DNA of 39,851 nt from an uncultured Oscillospiraceae bacterium (GCA_910584605.1 CAJUAW010000011.1:1-39851), one strand, 5' to 3'; counted from the first letter of the stretch, positions 1 through 7,323 are shown. Program-made: numbers and translations. Notes: generated from the sequence alone by a model not told the origin.

Positions 1-95
1 GCAAATACGCCGACCTGGTCATCCCTTGCCCGCCGGGACAGGAGCTGGCCGAAACCGCCAAGATCATTCTGGAGCGGCTCCAGGCCGGCAAATAA
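1..95 (+). CDS. C-terminal end of an unidentified protein
   Basis: The third frame is open from the window edge to a TAA at 93-95 and gives 30 residues that begin KYADLVIPCPPGQELAETAK and end in LERLQAGK. The codon usage is rich in GCC, CTG and GAG like the genes that follow, and the tail looks like a closing amphipathic helix, so it is very probably the true end of a gene that lies outside the window. The fragment is too short to name a family. It ends 72 bases before the helicase. Confidence 0.6.
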   Translation, partial: KYADLVIPCPPGQELAETAKIILERLQAGK

Positions 96-125
96 CCGCC
101 CCAGCCCGCAGGGAAAAGCGCGGGC

Positions 126-145
126 CGCGCCGGTGCTCCGGCGCG
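126..145 (+). other. GC-rich hairpin in the helicase leader
   Basis: CGCGCCGG (126-133) and CCGGCGCG (138-145) form a perfect 8-bp stem with a TGCT loop. No run of T follows, so it is a poor intrinsic terminator for the upstream gene. It could fold just before the helicase ribosome binding site (GGAAG near 157). Confidence 0.4.
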
Positions 146-167
146 AACGAAAAAAAGGAAGTTTTGA

Positions 168-2084
168 ATGCAGTTTCGTGACCTGGGGCTGAACGCCCCC
201 ATCTTAAAGGCCCTGGAGGAGCAGGGCTATGAAAAGCCCTCTCCCATCCAGGAGAAGGCCATCCCCCCCGCCCTGGCCGGGCGGGACGTGCTGGGCTGTG
301 CCCAGACGGGCACCGGCAAGACCTGTGCCTTCGCCACCCCCATTTTGCAGCGCCTGGAGGCTGTGTCCGGCCCCAGGCGGCCCATCCGGGCCCTCATCCT
401 CACCCCCACCCGGGAGCTGGCCATCCAGATCGGTGAGAGCTTCACCGCCTACGGCAAATACCTGAAGCTGCGCCACGCCGTCATCTTCGGCGGCGTGGGC
501 CAGAATCCCCAGGTGGAGGCCCTGAACCGGGGGGTGGACATCCTGGTGGCCACCCCCGGACGGCTGATGGACCTCCACGACCAGGGCTACGTCTCTCTGG
601 ACCGGCTGGAGATGTTCGTCCTGGACGAGGCCGACCGTATGCTGGACATGGGCTTTATCCACGACGTGCGAAAGATTCTCAAGTGGCTCCCCCAGAAAAA
701 GCAGACCCTCTTTTTCTCCGCCACCATGCCCCCGGAGATCACCGACCTGGTGAACTCCCTGCTGAAAAACCCGGTAAAGGTGGCGGTGAACCCCATCTCC
801 TCCCCGGTGGAGGTCATCCGCCAGTCCGTTTATCTGGTGGACAAGGGGAACAAGACCAATCTGCTGGCCCATCTGATGGGGGAAAAGCGGGTGAAAAACG
901 CCCTGGTCTTCACCCGCACCAAGCACGGGGCCAACAAGGTGGCCCGTGACCTGGGCAAGGCGGGCATCTCTGCCGCCGCCATCCACGGCAACAAGAGCCA
1001 GACCGCCCGCCAGCAGGCCCTTGCCGACTTCAAGGCCGGGCGCGTCCGCTGTCTGGTCGCCACCGACATCGCCGCCCGCGGGCTGGACATCGAGGAGCTG
1101 TCCCATGTGTTCAACTACAACCTGCCCGAGGTGCCCGAAACCTACGTCCACCGCATCGGCCGCACCGGCCGGGCGGGCCGGGGAGGCGAGGCCATCGCCT
1201 TCTGTGACTTTGGAGAAAAGCCTCTGCTGAAGGACATCGAGAAGCTGATCGGAAAAAAGGTCCCCCTGGTGGAGGACCATCCCTACCCCATGCGGGTGTT
1301 CGAGGCCCCCAAACGGGACAAAAACGGAAAAATCATCAATGAGGAGGACGCTGAGGCCCGTCAGGCCGCCAGGGAGCTGCGCCGCCAGCGGGAGGAGGCC
1401 CGCCGGGCCGCCGAGCAGGCCGGTCTGGCGGCGGCCAGGGCGGAGGCCGTCCCCGAGGAGGCCGCCCCCAAGAAGAAGCGCCGCCGGAAAAAGAAGAGCG
1501 CCGCCCCGGAGACCGCCCCCCTCCACACCTCCCTCCCGGAGGAGGACGCCTTCGACGCTCTGCCCGCTCCCCCCTCCCCGCCCAAGCGGGGCGTGCGGCC
1601 AGGCGCTTTGCTGGACACCGGCGACGCCATGCCCAACACGGAATTCCACCGCCCCAGCCCTCTGGACAGCGACGTGATCATGGACGCCACCGCCCGGCTG
1701 CTGGCCCCCCGGCGGTCCCTGCTGGCCGGAATTCTGCCCAAGGCGGCGGAAAAGCCCAAGAAACAGGGGGGACAGCAGAAAAAAAAGCAGCCCGAACCCC
1801 AGGCTTCTGAGCCAAAGCCGGCCAGGCAGAGCAGTCCCAAGCCGGCGGAGGAGTCCAAAAGGGCCAAGCAGTCCAAGGGGAAACATGCCCAGCAGAAGCC
1901 GGTCAAGGCACGGCAGGAGGCTTCGAAGAGGCCCGCGCCCCAGCAGAAGAAAAAAGGGGGGGCCGGTCCCCAGCGCCGGGGCCGTCCCGGCATGCCCCCT
2001 GAGCCGCCCCGGAAAAATCAGCCCAAGGACTCCACTGAGCAGGCCAGCCTGATGAAGCCCTACTACCTGGACCTGGGCCGGTGA
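168..2084 (+). CDS. DEAD-box ATP-dependent RNA helicase
   Basis: An RNA-unwinding enzyme of the RhlE/CshA group, expected in the cytoplasm and in ribosome assembly or mRNA turnover. All core motifs are visible: the Q motif (FRDLGL and SPIQ, residues 3-27), Walker A AQTGTGKT (45-52), PTRELA (80-85), DEAD (153-156), SAT (184-186), and in the second domain ARGLDIEELSH and HRIGRTGRAGR near 330. The helicase core takes about 380 residues. The remaining 250 or so form a low-complexity tail rich in Lys, Arg, Pro, Ala and Gln (for example PKKKRRRKKK), typical of unstructured RNA-binding extensions. Translation starts at ATG 168 behind GGAAG. It stands alone between two small genes. The family is certain; the exact subfamily is not. 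Confidence 0.95.
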   Translation: MQFRDLGLNAPILKALEEQGYEKPSPIQEKAIPPALAGRDVLGCAQTGTGKTCAFATPILQRLEAVSGPRRPIRALILTPTRELAIQIGESFTAYGKYLKLRHAVIFGGVGQNPQVEALNRGVDILVATPGRLMDLHDQGYVSLDRLEMFVLDEADRMLDMGFIHDVRKILKWLPQKKQTLFFSATMPPEITDLVNSLLKNPVKVAVNPISSPVEVIRQSVYLVDKGNKTNLLAHLMGEKRVKNALVFTRTKHGANKVARDLGKAGISAAAIHGNKSQTARQQALADFKAGRVRCLVATDIAARGLDIEELSHVFNYNLPEVPETYVHRIGRTGRAGRGGEAIAFCDFGEKPLLKDIEKLIGKKVPLVEDHPYPMRVFEAPKRDKNGKIINEEDAEARQAARELRRQREEARRAAEQAGLAAARAEAVPEEAAPKKKRRRKKKSAAPETAPLHTSLPEEDAFDALPAPPSPPKRGVRPGALLDTGDAMPNTEFHRPSPLDSDVIMDATARLLAPRRSLLAGILPKAAEKPKKQGGQQKKKQPEPQASEPKPARQSSPKPAEESKRAKQSKGKHAQQKPVKARQEASKRPAPQQKKKGGAGPQRRGRPGMPPEPPRKNQPKDSTEQASLMKPYYLDLGR

Positions 2085-2113
2085 CCGAACCCCACGCGGG
2101 AAAGAGGCGGTTT

Positions 2114-2227
2114 ATGCGCAGCAAAGCGGACATCACCATGATCCAGAAGGCCGCTGTGCATAATCAGATCAAGAGTCCAGAACCAGCCCCCGAAACGAGC
2201 GATACGCCGGAAGAGCTGAAACAATGA
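2114..2227 (+). CDS. small 37-residue protein, unknown
   Basis: ATG 2114 opens a 37-codon frame that ends with TGA 2225-2227. The peptide begins MRSKADITMIQKAAVHNQ and ends in an acidic, Pro-rich tail (PEPAPETSDTPEELKQ). AGAGG lies about 7 bases upstream at an acceptable spacing. It sits 29 bases after the helicase stop and 53 bases before the CoA-transferase start. No transmembrane segment or known motif is seen. It could be a real small protein translated with the helicase or a chance frame; nothing else explains this stretch. Confidence 0.4.
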   Translation: MRSKADITMIQKAAVHNQIKSPEPAPETSDTPEELKQ

Positions 2228-2280
2228 TGCGCGCGTATCGTTCCGGAACAGAAAAATATTTGGATATGGAGGAGATCATC

Positions 2281-3618
2281 ATGGATTATCAAGCCCTTTA
2301 CCAGCAGAAGCTGACCACCCCCGAGCAGGCCGTGAAGGCGGTCAAGCCGGGCGACTGGGTGGACTACGGCTGGTGCACCAACCACCCCGTGGCCCTGGAC
2401 AAGGCCCTGGCCGCCCGGAAGGACGAGCTCACCGATGTGAAGGTGCGGGGAGGCGTCACCATGTGGATGCCCGAGATCGCCAAGGCCGATGACGCTGGGG
2501 ACCACTTCACCTGGAACTCCTGGCACTGCTCCGGCGTGGACCGGAAGATCATCGGCAAGGGGATGGGCTTCTTCGCCCCCATGCGCTACTCCGAGCTGCC
2601 CCGGTTCTACCGGGAGAACATCTCGGTGGACGTGGCCATGATCCAGGTCACCCCCATGGACAGCCACGGCAACTTCAGCTACGCCCTGGCCGCCTCCCAC
2701 CTGGCCGACATGCTGGAAAAAGCCAAGGTCATCATCCTGGAGGTCAACCACAACCTGCCCTGGGTCTACGGCCTCACCGGCAGCGAGATCAACATCGCTG
2801 ACGTGGACTACGTGGTAGAGGGGGACAACCCCGCCGTGGCCCAGCTGGGCGGGGGCGGCGAGCCCACCGATGTGGACCGGGCGGTGGCCAAGCTCATTGT
2901 GGAGCAGATCCCCAACGGAGCCTGTCTCCAGCTGGGCATCGGCGGCATGCCCAACACTGTGGGTTCCATGATCGCCCAGTCCGATCTGAAGGATCTGGGC
3001 GTCCACACCGAGATGTACGTGGACGGCTTCGTAGACATGGCCCTGGCGGGCAAGCTCACCGGCCGGAACAAGGCCCTGGACAAGGGCCGTCAGGTCTACG
3101 CCTTCGCCGCCGGCACCCAGAAGCTGTACGACTACGTGGACCGCAACCCCGCCGTCATGGCCGCCCCGGTGGACTACACCAACGACGTGCGCGTCCTGGC
3201 CCAGCTGGACAACTTTATCTCCATCAACAACGCCATTGATATGGACCTGTTCGGCCAGGTCAACGCCGAATCCGCCGGACTGAAGCACATCTCCGGCACC
3301 GGCGGCCAGCTGGACTTCGTCATGGGCGCTTACCTGTCCAAGGGCGGCAAGAGCTTTATCTGCATGTCCTCCACCGTCACCGGCAAGGACGGCTCCGTCA
3401 AGAGCCGCATCGTCCCCACCTTCACCCCCGGCTCCATCGCCACCGACCCCCGGTCCTGCGTGCAGTACATCGTCACCGAGCACGGCATGATCAACTTGAA
3501 GGGCCTGTCCACCTGGGAGCGGGCCGAGGCCATCATCTCCATTGCCGACCCCCAGTTCCGGGAGCAGCTCATCCAGGACGCAGAAAAAATGGGCATCTGG
3601 CGCAGAAGCAGCAAATAA
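2281..3618 (+). CDS. but: butyryl-CoA:acetate type CoA-transferase
   Basis: A family I CoA-transferase of 445 residues that resembles butyryl-CoA:acetate and 4-hydroxybutyrate CoA-transferases. In butyrate formers it moves CoA from butyryl-CoA to acetate, releasing butyrate and acetyl-CoA. Visible landmarks are the CoA-binding stretch GIGGMPNTVG (219-228), the presumed nucleophilic Glu244 in TEMYVDG, and the C-terminal glycine-rich GTGGQLDFVMGA. The start is ATG 2281, with GGAGG 8 bases upstream in tatGGAGGagatcatc. A frame opening at 2224 adds 19 residues without family resemblance and overlaps the preceding small gene. It is followed directly by a strong hairpin terminator, so it is probably monocistronic. 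The butyryl specificity is inferred from overall sequence style and cannot be separated here from related acyl-CoA specificities. Confidence 0.88.
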   Translation: MDYQALYQQKLTTPEQAVKAVKPGDWVDYGWCTNHPVALDKALAARKDELTDVKVRGGVTMWMPEIAKADDAGDHFTWNSWHCSGVDRKIIGKGMGFFAPMRYSELPRFYRENISVDVAMIQVTPMDSHGNFSYALAASHLADMLEKAKVIILEVNHNLPWVYGLTGSEINIADVDYVVEGDNPAVAQLGGGGEPTDVDRAVAKLIVEQIPNGACLQLGIGGMPNTVGSMIAQSDLKDLGVHTEMYVDGFVDMALAGKLTGRNKALDKGRQVYAFAAGTQKLYDYVDRNPAVMAAPVDYTNDVRVLAQLDNFISINNAIDMDLFGQVNAESAGLKHISGTGGQLDFVMGAYLSKGGKSFICMSSTVTGKDGSVKSRIVPTFTPGSIATDPRSCVQYIVTEHGMINLKGLSTWERAEAIISIADPQFREQLIQDAEKMGIWRRSSK

Positions 3619-3626
3619 GCAGCAAA

Positions 3627-3654
3627 GATCCCGGCCATAAGGCCGGGATCTTTT
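3627..3654 (+). terminator. intrinsic terminator of the CoA-transferase gene
   Basis: GATCCCGGCC (3627-3636) and GGCCGGGATC (3641-3650) form a perfect 10-bp stem with an ATAA loop, followed by TTTT. It starts 8 bases after the CoA-transferase stop. On the other strand AAA at 3624-3626 gives only a weak U-run, so it may partly serve the leftward gene ending at 3653. Confidence 0.9.
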
Positions 3655-4036
3655 ATGTATCGATCATAACGCAGCGAATGCCCCGCTCCTTCAGGGCCGC
3701 CTCCATGTCAAAGGGGGTGGCCAGCTTGGCCGTCCGGTAGCCCTTGTAGTAGACCCACTTCTTCCTGCCGTTTTTCCGGATCACCTTCACACCCAGCCCG
3801 TAGGACAGCTTGCTGTTCAGCTCCCGGGCGCTGTAATGCAGCTCCACGCAGTCGATCTCCTCAAAGGGGATGGGATAAGGGAGCCCCGTGTTCAGCACCA
3901 GACTGCCGTTCTCAAAGAAAAATGCCCCGGCATTGGATCGGTTCTGATACTGGCTCCGCTTTGCAAACACCCCAATCACAACCGCGATGATAAGAGCCAT
4001 CGGAAGAAAGGTGATGATGTAATCGAAAATCCCCAT
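3653..4036 (-). CDS. one-helix membrane protein with PH-like tail, unknown
   Basis: A 127-residue protein that starts MGIFDYIITFLP, with one strongly hydrophobic segment (about residues 5-25) followed by basic AKRSQYQNR. The rest is a beta-rich soluble domain (FFFENGSLVLNTGLPYPIPF, then VKVIRKNGRKKWVYYKGY) of the look seen in bacterial PH-like domains. The start is ATG at 4034-4036 with AGGAAGAG upstream (4042-4049); an in-frame ATG 21 codons earlier has no site and sits in the intergenic gap. It is the last of three leftward small genes (4885 to 3653), and its stop abuts the shared terminator. The function is unknown; the PH-like reading is by eye. Confidence 0.75.
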   Translation of the reverse strand: MGIFDYIITFLPMALIIAVVIGVFAKRSQYQNRSNAGAFFFENGSLVLNTGLPYPIPFEEIDCVELHYSARELNSKLSYGLGVKVIRKNGRKKWVYYKGYRTAKLATPFDMEAALKERGIRCVMIDT

Positions 4037-4105
4037 AGATTCTCTTCCTTTCCCTGAAATTCGCTTTCCCAGTATAGCACAGGCCCTCTCTGGATGCAAG
4101 GGCGT

Positions 4106-4267
4106 CTATACCAGCTCCCACTGGAAATTTTCCAGCTTCAAACGGCTGCCTATTGTGACACCCTCGGGGAGCAGGAACATGGTGATAGAGTGCTCCCCGC
4201 CGCTGTCAGCGACCAAGTCGGCATAGTCGCCGTTGATGGCGCGGACGGTGTAAAAAATCGGGTCCAA
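4106..4267 (-). CDS. 53-residue DUF3006-like small protein
   Basis: The leftward frame from TTG at 4265-4267 to TAG at 4106-4108 encodes 53 residues. It begins with hydrophobic and aromatic IFYTVRAINGDYADLV and ends in PEGVTIGSRLKLENFQWELV. The pattern of one strand, GDYA, a short acidic turn, a strand, LLPEGV, then G-x-x-L resembles the small beta-barrel-like DUF3006 family. A very strong site, GGGAGGGG (4274-4281), lies 6 bases upstream and fixes the TTG start. It follows the YgjV-like gene by 21 bases and precedes the one-helix protein by 69 bases, so the three look like one operon. Its role is unknown. Confidence 0.7.
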   Translation of the reverse strand: MDPIFYTVRAINGDYADLVADSGGEHSITMFLLPEGVTIGSRLKLENFQWELV

Positions 4268-4288
4268 ACAAATCCCCTCCCTTCCGGA

Positions 4289-4885
4289 TCAGTCTAAGTG
4301 CTTGACGAAAACGCCATTCTCCCTGGAAAAGCCCATCCGGGTCAAATAGGCGGCGTGGTCCTGGGACTCCTCCTCGCCAAAGATCAGGGTATGCACCCCT
4401 TTGGAGGGGAGTTTTCCATACAGATAGGTCCCGATGGAGCAGTCCCGGTAGGCGGGGGTGGAGTAGTCCAGCGTCACCTTCAGCGTCCCCTGCCCGGCCA
4501 CGGTCCCCAGCAGAATGCCCGCCGGGTCGCCGCCGCAGAAGACCACGTAGGCCCGGTCCGCCGTGCGCTGCTCCACAAAGCCCGGAAAATATTTGTGGAT
4601 GTCCTCCCGGTAGCGGGCCAGCAAAAAGCGCAGAAGGCCGTCCTCCGGAGCGGTCTCCGCCAGGTCATAGCTCCGGTCCCCCTGCCGCAGCCGCACCAGG
4701 TTGTACAGGTTGATGCCCACCAGGCAGGCGTTCATCAGCGCCGTGGGGTAAGAGTGGATCAGCAGGGCGTAGCCCGCAAAGATCCCGCTGCCTATGGTGT
4801 TGATAACCCGCAGCTTCACCACTGAGGACATCAGCATGGACACCACGACCAGAACAGAGCCAAGATAACCGATCAGTTCAACCAT
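4289..4885 (-). CDS. YgjV-like membrane protein with GNAT-like C-terminal domain
   Basis: 198 residues. The first 70 or so are hydrophobic, with three or four short transmembrane helices (GYLGSVLVVVSMLMSSV; GSGIFAGYALLIHSYPTAL; MNACLVGINLYNLVRL), the layout of the YgjV inner-membrane family. Residues 75-198 are soluble and look like an acetyltransferase fold: a strand-turn-strand AYVVFCGGDPAGILLG, then LKVTLDYSTPAYRDCSIGTY where a GNAT acetyl-CoA site would sit, and a final AAYLTRMGF. The start is ATG at 4883-4885 behind AGGGAGG. It heads a leftward three-gene set. The GNAT assignment rests on pattern only; the canonical Q/R-x-x-G-x-G/A loop is degenerate (YRDCSIG), so catalysis is uncertain. 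Confidence 0.8.
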   Translation of the reverse strand: MVELIGYLGSVLVVVSMLMSSVVKLRVINTIGSGIFAGYALLIHSYPTALMNACLVGINLYNLVRLRQGDRSYDLAETAPEDGLLRFLLARYREDIHKYFPGFVEQRTADRAYVVFCGGDPAGILLGTVAGQGTLKVTLDYSTPAYRDCSIGTYLYGKLPSKGVHTLIFGEEESQDHAAYLTRMGFSRENGVFVKHLD

Positions 4886-4908
4886 TGCGTTCGCCTCCCT
4901 CTGAGCTG

Positions 4909-4937
4909 ATTATACCTCCAACGGAAAAAAAGTGCAA
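4909..4937 (-). promoter_or_regulatory. promoter of the YgjV-like operon
   Basis: Read leftward, TTGCAC (4932-4937) and TATAAT (4909-4914) are separated by 17 bases. The -10 box is perfect and the -35 box is weak. Transcription would begin near 4902, just before the ribosome binding site of the YgjV-like gene. Confidence 0.6.
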
Positions 4938-4972
4938 CCAGCCGGAAAAGTCCGGTTTATGGGACAGCTCCT

Positions 4973-4998
4973 CTTGTATACTGGAATCACGATACAAG
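4973..4998 (+). promoter_or_regulatory. palindromic operator over the small-gene promoter
   Basis: CTTGTAT (4973-4979) and ATACAAG (4992-4998) are a perfect 7-bp inverted repeat spaced by 12 bases. The -10 box TATACT (4977-4982) for the 41-residue gene overlaps the left arm and the expected start lies in the spacer, so a bound dimer would block or retune transcription. No good -35 box is seen at 17 bases. Confidence 0.5.
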
Positions 4999-5014
4999 AA
5001 AGGAGCAAGACGCT

Positions 5015-5140
5015 ATGGATTACAGCATGGTTTGGGTAAGAGGACACGTGGAGGTCTACGATTGGGCCGGGCGGTTTTGCTTCTCGGCCGACAACGAGCG
5101 GGAGGCACAGGAAGAACTGGCCCTGGAGCGGCCCGCATAA
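5015..5140 (+). CDS. 41-residue small protein, unknown
   Basis: ATG 5015 to TAA 5140 encodes 41 residues that begin MDYSMVWVRGHVEVYDWAG, continue with RFCFSADNEREAQEEL and end in a short acidic helix. The start is supported by AAGGAG 9 bases upstream (5000-5005). The gene has its own promoter with a palindromic operator and its own strong terminator, which together argue that it is a genuine gene. The sequence predicts two or three strands followed by one helix, with no signal peptide or membrane segment. I do not recognise a named family. Confidence 0.7.
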   Translation: MDYSMVWVRGHVEVYDWAGRFCFSADNEREAQEELALERPA

Positions 5141-5143
5141 CGC

Positions 5144-5178
5144 AAAAGAGCCTGGAGCTTTCGCTCCAGGCTCTTTTT
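5144..5178. terminator. bidirectional terminator between small gene and groEL
   Basis: GAGCCTGGAGC (5148-5158) and GCTCCAGGCTC (5163-5173) form a perfect 11-bp stem with a TTTC loop. TTTTT follows rightward (5174-5178), and AAAA at 5144-5147 gives a U-run leftward. It ends both the 41-residue gene and groEL, whose stop is at 5184. Confidence 0.9.
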
Positions 5179-5183
5179 GGTCC

Positions 5184-6809
5184 TTAATACATGCCCATGT
5201 CGGGGGAGGGGGCGGCAGGAGGTGCGGGGGGCTGGGGCTTGTCGGCCACCAGAGACTCGGTGGTCAGCAGGGTGGCGGCGATGGAGGCGGCGTTCTCCAG
5301 GGCGGAACGGGTCACCTTGGTGGGGTCCACGATGCCGGCGGGGATCATATCGCAGTACTCCTCCTTGTAGGCATCGAAGCCGTAGCCGGCCTTGCCGGAC
5401 TCCCGGATCTTCTCCAGCACCACAGAGCCGTCGATGCCGGCATTGGCGGCGATCTGCTTCACGGGGGCGGTAAGGGCCCGGGTAATGATCTGCACGCCGG
5501 TCTTTTCATCGCCCTCGGTCTCGGCCAGCAGCTTCTCCACGGCGGGGATGGCGTTCAGGTAGGCGGTGCCGCCGCCGGCCACGATGCCCTCCTCCACCGC
5601 GGCGCGGGTGGCGTTCAGGGCGTCCTCGATGCGCAGCTTCTTCTCCTTCATCTCCACCTCGGTGGCGGCGCCCACCTTGATGACGGCCACGCCGCCGGCC
5701 AGCTTGGCCAGCCGCTCCTGGAGCTTCTCCTTGTCGTAGTCGGAGGTGGTGACCTCGATCTGGCTCTTGATCTGGCCGATGCGGGCCTTGATCTCCTCGG
5801 TGGAGCCGGCGCCGTTGACGATGGTGGTGTTCTCCTTGGTGACCTTCACCTGGCGGGCGGAGCCCAGCATGTTCATCTGAGCCTCCTTCAGCTCCAAGCC
5901 CACGTCGGCGGAGATGACCTCGCCGCCAGTGAGGATGGCGATATCCTGGAGCATCTCCTTGCGGCGGTCTCCGAAGCCGGGGGCCTTGACGCACACCACG
6001 TTCAAAGTGCCGCGGAGCCGGTTGACAATCAGGGTGGACAGGGCGTCGCCCTCCACGTCCTCAGCGATGATCAGCAGCTTCTTGCCGGACTGGACTACCT
6101 GCTCCAGAATGGGCAGCAGCTCCTGGATGTTGGAGATCTTCTTATCGGTGATGAGGATGAGGGCGTCGTCCAGCTCGGCCACCATCTTCTCGGTGTCGGT
6201 GACCATATAGGGGGTGATATAGCCCCGGTCGAACTGCATGCCCTCTACCACCTCGGAGGAGGTCTCGGCGGTCTTGGACTCCTCAATGGTGATGACGCCG
6301 TCGTGGCCCACCTTCTCCATGGCCTCGGCGATGAGCTTGCCGATGGCCTCGTCGCCGGAGGAGACCGCGCCCACGCGGGCGATGTCGTTGGAGTCCTTCA
6401 CCTTCTGGCTGTTGGCCTTCATGGCCTCGATGGCGGCGGTGGTGGCCTTGGCGATGCCCTTCTTCATGACCATGGGGTTGGCCCCGGCGGCCAGGTTCTT
6501 CAGGCCCTCGCCCACGATGGCCTGGGCCAGCAGGGTGGCGGTGGTGGTGCCGTCGCCGGCCACGTCGTTGGTCTTGGTGGAGACCTCCTTCACCAGCTGG
6601 GCGCCCATGTTCTCAAAGGGGTCCTCCAGCTCGATCTCCTTGGCGATGGTCACGCCGTCGTTGGTGATGAGGGGAGCGCCGAACTTCTTGTCCAGCACTA
6701 CGTTGCGGCCCTTGGGGCCCAGGGTGATCTTCACGGTGTCGGCCAGCTGGTTGACGCCCTTCTCCAGCGCCTTGCGGGCCTCCTCGCCGTAGCAAATAAT
6801 TTTAGCCAT
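5184..6809 (-). CDS. groL: chaperonin GroEL (Hsp60)
   Basis: A 541-residue ATP-driven protein-folding chamber subunit that works with GroES in the cytoplasm. It is collinear with the family: the N-terminal KITLGPKGRNVVLDKKFGAP nucleotide site, the catalytic aspartate in AGDGTTTATLLAQ, the apical domain in the middle, and VAGGGTAYL near residue 410. The C-terminal tail is proline-rich (KPQPPAPPAAPSPDMGMY) rather than the usual Gly-Gly-Met repeat. The start ATG lies behind GGAGGT (6818-6823), 35 bases after groES, in one operon controlled by the CIRCE element upstream of groES. Confidence 0.98.
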   Translation of the reverse strand: MAKIICYGEEARKALEKGVNQLADTVKITLGPKGRNVVLDKKFGAPLITNDGVTIAKEIELEDPFENMGAQLVKEVSTKTNDVAGDGTTTATLLAQAIVGEGLKNLAAGANPMVMKKGIAKATTAAIEAMKANSQKVKDSNDIARVGAVSSGDEAIGKLIAEAMEKVGHDGVITIEESKTAETSSEVVEGMQFDRGYITPYMVTDTEKMVAELDDALILITDKKISNIQELLPILEQVVQSGKKLLIIAEDVEGDALSTLIVNRLRGTLNVVCVKAPGFGDRRKEMLQDIAILTGGEVISADVGLELKEAQMNMLGSARQVKVTKENTTIVNGAGSTEEIKARIGQIKSQIEVTTSDYDKEKLQERLAKLAGGVAVIKVGAATEVEMKEKKLRIEDALNATRAAVEEGIVAGGGTAYLNAIPAVEKLLAETEGDEKTGVQIITRALTAPVKQIAANAGIDGSVVLEKIRESGKAGYGFDAYKEEYCDMIPAGIVDPTKVTRSALENAASIAATLLTTESLVADKPQPPAPPAAPSPDMGMY

Positions 6810-6844
6810 AACGCATTACCTCCAATATAATTCAGATCAATGGT

Positions 6845-7129
6845 TTACTCCACAACAGCCAGGATGTCGTTCTGGCGGACGATGGTGACTTCCTCGCCGT
6901 CCAGCTTGACCTGGGTGCCGGAATACTTGCTGGTGATGACCTTATCGCCCACCTTCACGGTCATGACGACTTCCTTGCCCTCCACCATGCCGCCGGGGCC
7001 GACGGCAATGACCTCGGCCACCTCGGGCTTCTCCTTGGCGGCGCCGGTGAGGATGATGCCGCCCTTGGTGGTCTCCTCTGCCTCCACCAGTTTCACGATG
7101 ACACGGTCAGCCAGGGGTTTGAGTTTCAT
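6845..7129 (-). CDS. groS: co-chaperonin GroES (Hsp10)
   Basis: A 94-residue lid of the GroEL chamber. It begins MKLKPLADRVIVKLVEAEE and has the mobile loop TTKGGIILTGAAKEKPEVA, followed by the conserved VGDKVITSKYSGTQVKLDGE and a closing VVE. The start is the ATG at 7127-7129 with a perfect AGGAGG (7138-7143). A frame that opens 14 codons earlier lies inside the leader. It is the first gene of the groESL operon; the promoter and CIRCE repressor site lie 50-120 bases upstream. Confidence 0.97.
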   Translation of the reverse strand: MKLKPLADRVIVKLVEAEETTKGGIILTGAAKEKPEVAEVIAVGPGGMVEGKEVVMTVKVGDKVITSKYSGTQVKLDGEEVTIVRQNDILAVVE

Positions 7130-7180
7130 AATGGGTTCCTCCTTATATGACTTAATTTTTTGGATCAACAAAGCCTGGTT

Positions 7181-7207
7181 TTAGCACTTAAAAGTTTTGA
7201 GTGCTAA
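7181..7207. promoter_or_regulatory. CIRCE element (HrcA operator) of groESL
   Basis: TTAGCACTT (7181-7189), 9 bases, GAGTGCTAA (7199-7207). It matches the CIRCE consensus TTAGCACTC-N9-GAGTGCTAA with one mismatch in the left half. It lies just downstream of the -10 box, over the expected transcription start, where HrcA represses class I heat-shock genes. Confidence 0.95.
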
Positions 7208-7218
7208 CTCTGTTTAAG

Positions 7219-7247
7219 ATAATAACCTCTCCCGGCAAAAAAATCAA
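7219..7247 (-). promoter_or_regulatory. sigma-A type promoter of groESL
   Basis: Read leftward, TTGATT (7242-7247) and TATTAT (7219-7224) are separated by exactly 17 bases and followed 12 bases later by the CIRCE palindrome. This is the standard housekeeping-promoter-plus-HrcA arrangement. Confidence 0.8.
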
Positions 7248-7296
7248 CCCCCAATTTTAAAAAATCAGGGGTCAAATTGAAAGGTTTTACATTTCG

Positions 7297-7323
7297 TTCA
7301 CAAACGGACGGGCGGAGTGCTAA
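7297..7323. promoter_or_regulatory. second, degenerate CIRCE-like half-site
   Basis: GAGTGCTAA (7315-7323) is a perfect CIRCE right arm. The position of the left arm (7297-7305, TTCACAAAC) keeps only 5 of 9 bases. It is 116 bases from the functional CIRCE and no gene starts next to it. It may be a relic of a duplicated operator or a weak auxiliary HrcA site. Confidence 0.35.

Noticed and set aside
204..1886. 560-codon open frame antisense to the RNA helicase
   Set aside because: It mirrors the GC-rich codons of the helicase, is Gly/Leu-rich without motifs, and the sense strand has every helicase motif.
7242..7285. Possible inverted repeat of GGGG and CCCC runs upstream of the groESL promoter
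   Set aside because: Arms mismatch and the right part overlaps the -35 region; not a convincing terminator.
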